Assembly: GCA_964650975.1 (NCBI GenBank)
Contig: CAZYWA010000348.1
Location: forward strand, 1 to 8,491
DNA from: CAZYWA01 sp964650975 [NCBI: uncultured bacterium]
GTDB taxonomy: Bacteria > JADJOY01
Direction of reading: 5' to 3'
Length of the DNA: 8,491 nt
Below the pieces are notes generated by a model. That model saw nothing but the letters and a program-made list of their open reading frames with translations. It searched no databases and was not told the DNA's origin. Each line of letters starts with the position of its first letter. Position 1 is the stretch's first letter. The position numbers were made by a program, and so were the translations under genes. This document shows positions 6,109 to 8,491 of this stretch, piece by piece.

Positions 6109-7269
6109 ATGCCGGACCGGATGGATCCCTCTGCCTCGGACGGACCGCGAGCGCTGCTGGTCGACTTCTCGACCACGGCGGGCGGTGCCAGCGAGCGCGG
6201 GCTGACGCTGCTCGCGGGGCTGCCGGCGGGCTCGGCGGCGCTCGCGGCGCTCGACGGCACTCCGGTGGCCACCGAAGCGCGGGCACGCGGCCTCGAGGTG
6301 CACACGCTGGGGCGGTGGAAATGGAACCCCGGGATCGCGGCGCGGCTGGCTCGGTTGATCCGCGCGCGGCGCTTCGACGTGATCGATCCGCAGAATCCTC
6401 AGGCCAAGATCTGGAGCTGGGCCGCGGCGCGCGCCACGGGTGTGGCCCTGACGCCCACCGTGAACAGCTGGCCGCCCGCCGAGTTCTCGGGGACGATACG
6501 TAGATTTCCGTATCACTTCATCGAGATGACCATCGCCCGCTCGGCGCCCGTGGTGATCGTGGTGTCGGCCGAGATCGAGGCGCTGGTGGTGGGCTCCGGA
6601 GTCGACGCGGCGCGGGTGGTGCGGATCCCGGCGGGGATCGGCGTGGCGCCCGAGGACGTGACCGCCGACCGCCGCGCGTTGCTCGCGCGGTTCGGGATCG
6701 GCGAGCCCGCGGTGGTGTTCTGCGGGGTCGGCCGGCTGATCGAGCAGAAGGGCTTCGCGGACCTGGTTTCCGCGATGTCGCGCCTGGCTTCGTCGCATCC
6801 CGACGCGTGCTGCCTGATCGTGGGCAGCGGGCGGATGCACGACGTCCTGGCGCGCCAGATCGGCGAGCTCGGGCTCGCGCCGCGGGTGCTCTTGGCCGGC
6901 GGGCGTCCGCACGCCGATGCGCTCGCGCTCATCAAGGCCTGCGACGTCTTCGTGATGCCGTCGCACACCGAGGGGACGCCCGTGGCGCTGCTCGAGGCGG
7001 CGGCGCTCGAGCGGCCGATCGTGGCGTCGCGAGTAGGTGGAATTCCCGATATCGTCGAGAGCGGAACGCACGCCCTGCTGGTGCCTGCCGGGGACGTGGC
7101 GGCGCTCGCCGCGGCGCTGACCGAGCTTCACGACCGGCCCGAGCTGCGAGAGCGGCTGGGACGCGCGGCCCGCGAGCGCGTGCGCGAGCGCTACTCGGCC
7201 GTGGCCATGGCCGCCGCGACCCGCACCGCCTACCGCCGCGCCGTCACCGCGCATGCCGCGAGCCGGTAG
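6109..7269 (+). CDS. Glycosyltransferase family 4 (GT-B fold, retaining)
   Basis: A 386-residue cytoplasmic or membrane-associated enzyme that transfers a sugar from a nucleotide-sugar donor with retention of configuration. The N-terminal Rossmann half (about 14-175) starts with RALLVDFSTTAGGASERG; the donor-binding half runs from about 200. Family residues are present: R209 and K214 in GVGRLIEQKGF for donor phosphate binding, and the E-x7-E motif with E288 and E296 in HTEGTPVALLEAAA, followed by IVASRVGGIPDIV (304-316). Length is normal for the family. A good ribosome site supports the start. It has no membrane segment, so it probably works on a lipid-linked acceptor at the inner face. Divergent from the GT2 operon and followed after 336 bp of repeats by the deacetylase gene in the same direction. 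Acceptor and sugar cannot be determined. Confidence 0.93.
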   Translation: MPDRMDPSASDGPRALLVDFSTTAGGASERGLTLLAGLPAGSAALAALDGTPVATEARARGLEVHTLGRWKWNPGIAARLARLIRARRFDVIDPQNPQAKIWSWAAARATGVALTPTVNSWPPAEFSGTIRRFPYHFIEMTIARSAPVVIVVSAEIEALVVGSGVDAARVVRIPAGIGVAPEDVTADRRALLARFGIGEPAVVFCGVGRLIEQKGFADLVSAMSRLASSHPDACCLIVGSGRMHDVLARQIGELGLAPRVLLAGGRPHADALALIKACDVFVMPSHTEGTPVALLEAAALERPIVASRVGGIPDIVESGTHALLVPAGDVAALAAALTELHDRPELRERLGRAARERVRERYSAVAMAAATRTAYRRAVTAHAASR

Positions 7270-7284
7270 AGCTTCCGATCGAGG

Positions 7285-7515
7285 CCACGCGCGCTCCAAG
7301 CGGGGAGGGGGACCGAGCCCCAGCGCGGCGGGCGCGCCGAAGCGGCGGGTCCTCCAAACAGCGGCCCTGATCGGTCCCCTGGAGGCCCGCCGGTCCCTCG
7401 GCGGGCGAGCGAGCGGTTGGTGCCCGGTCCAGCGCTCGCGCGCGAGGGACCGCGCGCGCTCCAAACGGCATCGCCGTTCTTCCCGATTGGAAGCCACCGG
7501 TCTCTCGGTGGTGGG
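7285..7515. repeat. Hairpin repeat array between the GT4 and deacetylase genes
   Basis: Three clear elements have loops GTCCCT at 7393-7398, AGGGAC at 7445-7450 and GTCTCT at 7500-7505, spaced 52 and 55 bp and alternating in orientation. Stems are GCCCGCCG/CGGCGGGC (7385-7392 with 7399-7406), CGCGCGCG/CGCGCGCG (7437-7444 with 7451-7458), and CCACCG/CGGTGG (7494-7499 with 7506-7511, plus one G-T pair). The 93-bp block 7377-7469 aligns with 1534-1627. The 39-bp segment 7431-7469 differs by one base from each of 1446-1484 and 1589-1627, almost 6 kb away. A worn fragment of the same segment lies at 7285-7303. Confidence 0.85.
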
Positions 7516-7590
7516 AGTCACGACCGTGCGCCAGGCGAGATCCTCGTGAATGACGGCCGCTCGTGCTGACGGCGGGGCGGTCCCGATGGC

Positions 7591-7597
7591 AAGGTGG
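7591..7597 (+). promoter_or_regulatory. Ribosome binding site of the deacetylase gene
   Basis: AAGGTGG, one base off the AAGGAGG consensus, is eight bases before the ATG at 7606 and fixes that start. It is the strongest site in the window along with that of the GT4 gene. Confidence 0.75.
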
Positions 7598-7605
7598 TTC
7601 CTCCG

Positions 7606-8491
7606 ATGACCGCGTTCCAGAGCGCCGACCTGCTCCACTGGCTGTGGCCGCCGCGGCTCACGGTGCTCGCCTACCACCGGATCGCCGACCCGGCCGCCGA
7701 CGGCTTCGTGGGCTTTCGCCCCAACGTCAGCGCCACACCGCAGGGCTTCGCGGCGCAGCTCGATTACCTGGCCGCGCGATTCACGCCGGTGACGATCGCT
7801 CGCGTGGTGCGCTGGCTCGACGGCGGCGAGCCGCTGCCCAAGCGCGCGCTGCTCGTGACCTTCGACGACGGCTACCGCGACAACCTCGACGCCGCGTGGC
7901 CCGCGCTGCGCGCGCGCGGCATCCCCGCGGTGATCTTCCTCGCCACCGACCACATCGGCAGCTCGCGGCCTTTCTACTGGGACCTGGCCGCCGAGGCGTT
8001 CCGGCTGAGCGCCGTCTCGCGCGCCACGCTGCCCGAGCTCGGCGAGCGCGCGTGGAACGGCGACGCGGAGCGCCAGCGCGTGCTCGACGAATGGATCGCC
8101 GCCGCCAAGGCCCTGCCCGACGAACGCCGCCGCGAGGCCGCGCGCCAGCTCGCGGCGTCGCTCTCGGTCACCGTGCCCGACGAACGCTTCGCCGCCATGC
8201 ACCTCGACTGGGACTCGGTGCGCCGCATGCGCGCCGACGGCGTCGAGCTCGGCGGCCACACCCGGAGCCACCCCATCCTCACCCGCCTCTCGCCCGGCGA
8301 GGCGGCCGACGAGATCGCCGGCTCGGTCCGGCGCGTCGAGCAAGAGATCGGTGAGCCCGTTCATTCGTTCGCCTACCCCAACGGCTGCGACGGCGACTTC
8401 GACGGCGCCACCGAGACCGTGCTTTCGACCCTCGGCGTGCGCACCGCGTTCAGTCTCGAGCCCGGTCCCTCCACCTTTTCCGAAGTCCGCC
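7606..8491 (+). CDS. Polysaccharide deacetylase (NodB/CE4 domain), C-terminus cut by window edge
   Basis: CE4 enzymes remove N- or O-acetyl groups from glycans using a bound metal ion. The 295 visible residues show an N-terminal LTVLAYHRI (18-26), the first NodB motif LVTFDDGY (83-90; D87 the likely base, D88 a metal ligand), the metal-ligand motif GGHTRSHP (216-223; H218 and H222), and FAYPNG (255-260). D88 and H218 are separated by about 130 residues, including a helical insert starting near FYWDLAAEA (123-131). This longer arrangement is familiar from a subgroup of CE4 proteins in exopolysaccharide loci. All visible metal ligands are intact. No signal peptide or membrane anchor is evident at the N-terminus, so location is unclear. 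It follows the GT4 gene and probably modifies the glycan made by the neighbouring transferases. Confidence 0.93.
   Translation, partial: MTAFQSADLLHWLWPPRLTVLAYHRIADPAADGFVGFRPNVSATPQGFAAQLDYLAARFTPVTIARVVRWLDGGEPLPKRALLVTFDDGYRDNLDAAWPALRARGIPAVIFLATDHIGSSRPFYWDLAAEAFRLSAVSRATLPELGERAWNGDAERQRVLDEWIAAAKALPDERRREAARQLAASLSVTVPDERFAAMHLDWDSVRRMRADGVELGGHTRSHPILTRLSPGEAADEIAGSVRRVEQEIGEPVHSFAYPNGCDGDFDGATETVLSTLGVRTAFSLEPGPSTFSEVR

Larger units (their letters stand above)
7270..7605 (+). other. Gap between the GT4 and deacetylase genes
   Basis: The first 250 bp are repeat-family DNA (described separately). The remaining 90 bp (about 7516-7605) precede the deacetylase start and hold its ribosome site. 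I see no gene, no convincing promoter and no T-tracted terminator here. Whether the deacetylase is co-transcribed with the GT4 gene across the repeats cannot be told from the sequence. Confidence 0.6.

Noticed and set aside
1421-7515. Insertion sequence or integrated element bounded by the repeats
   Set aside because: No transposase, integrase or target-site duplication is visible, and the genes between the repeats are ordinary envelope genes.
8465-8470. GTCCCT inside the deacetylase gene as another repeat member
   Set aside because: The flanks do not pair beyond one base, and the codons encode ordinary GPST sequence, so it is a chance hexamer.

Overview
This is a GC-rich (roughly 70% by eye) bacterial chromosomal segment. 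It carries six protein genes for envelope or surface-polysaccharide work, separated by an unusual family of palindromic repeats. There are no RNA genes, phage genes, transposase genes or CRISPR arrays. Nothing fixes the phylum; the base composition and gene content would fit several high-GC environmental Gram-negative lineages, and I do not assign one.

Layout from left to right. (1) 1-1350, minus strand: cardiolipin synthase, cut by the window edge at its C-terminus. (2) 1351-1780: a 430-bp divergent intergenic region filled with repeat hairpins. (3) 1781-3316, plus strand: a multi-pass GT-C type membrane glycosyltransferase. (4) 3317-3418: a convergent gap holding a repeat pair. (5) 3419-4726 and 4723-5880, both minus strand: a two-gene operon in which a membrane GT2 glycosyltransferase is followed by a secreted putative glycoside hydrolase. 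A repeat pair sits at the start of the hydrolase gene. (6) 5881-6108: a repeat-poor divergent promoter region. (7) 6109-7269, plus strand: a GT4 glycosyltransferase. (8) 7270-7605: a second repeat-filled gap. (9) 7606 to the window end, plus strand: a NodB-type polysaccharide deacetylase, cut by the edge.

The genes read together as part of a glycan assembly and modification locus: GT4 and GT2 enzymes for sugar transfer at the membrane, a GT-C enzyme probably using lipid-linked sugars, and a hydrolase and a deacetylase that would trim or deacetylate the product outside the cytoplasm. Cardiolipin synthase may be an unrelated neighbour. No polymerase, flippase or exporter is visible, so the pathway is not complete here.

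The most unusual content is the repeat family. Each element is a short hairpin whose six-base loop is almost invariant (AGGGAC, or its complement GTCCCT) while the stem sequence changes with base pairing preserved. Elements are spaced about 48-55 bp apart and mostly alternate in orientation, so neighbouring loops are exact complements. Four of the five intergenic or gene-junction intervals contain them. One copy appears to have entered the hydrolase gene in frame, and a degenerate copy sits inside the GT-C gene. This resembles BIME/REP organisation, but with a conserved loop instead of a conserved REP sequence.
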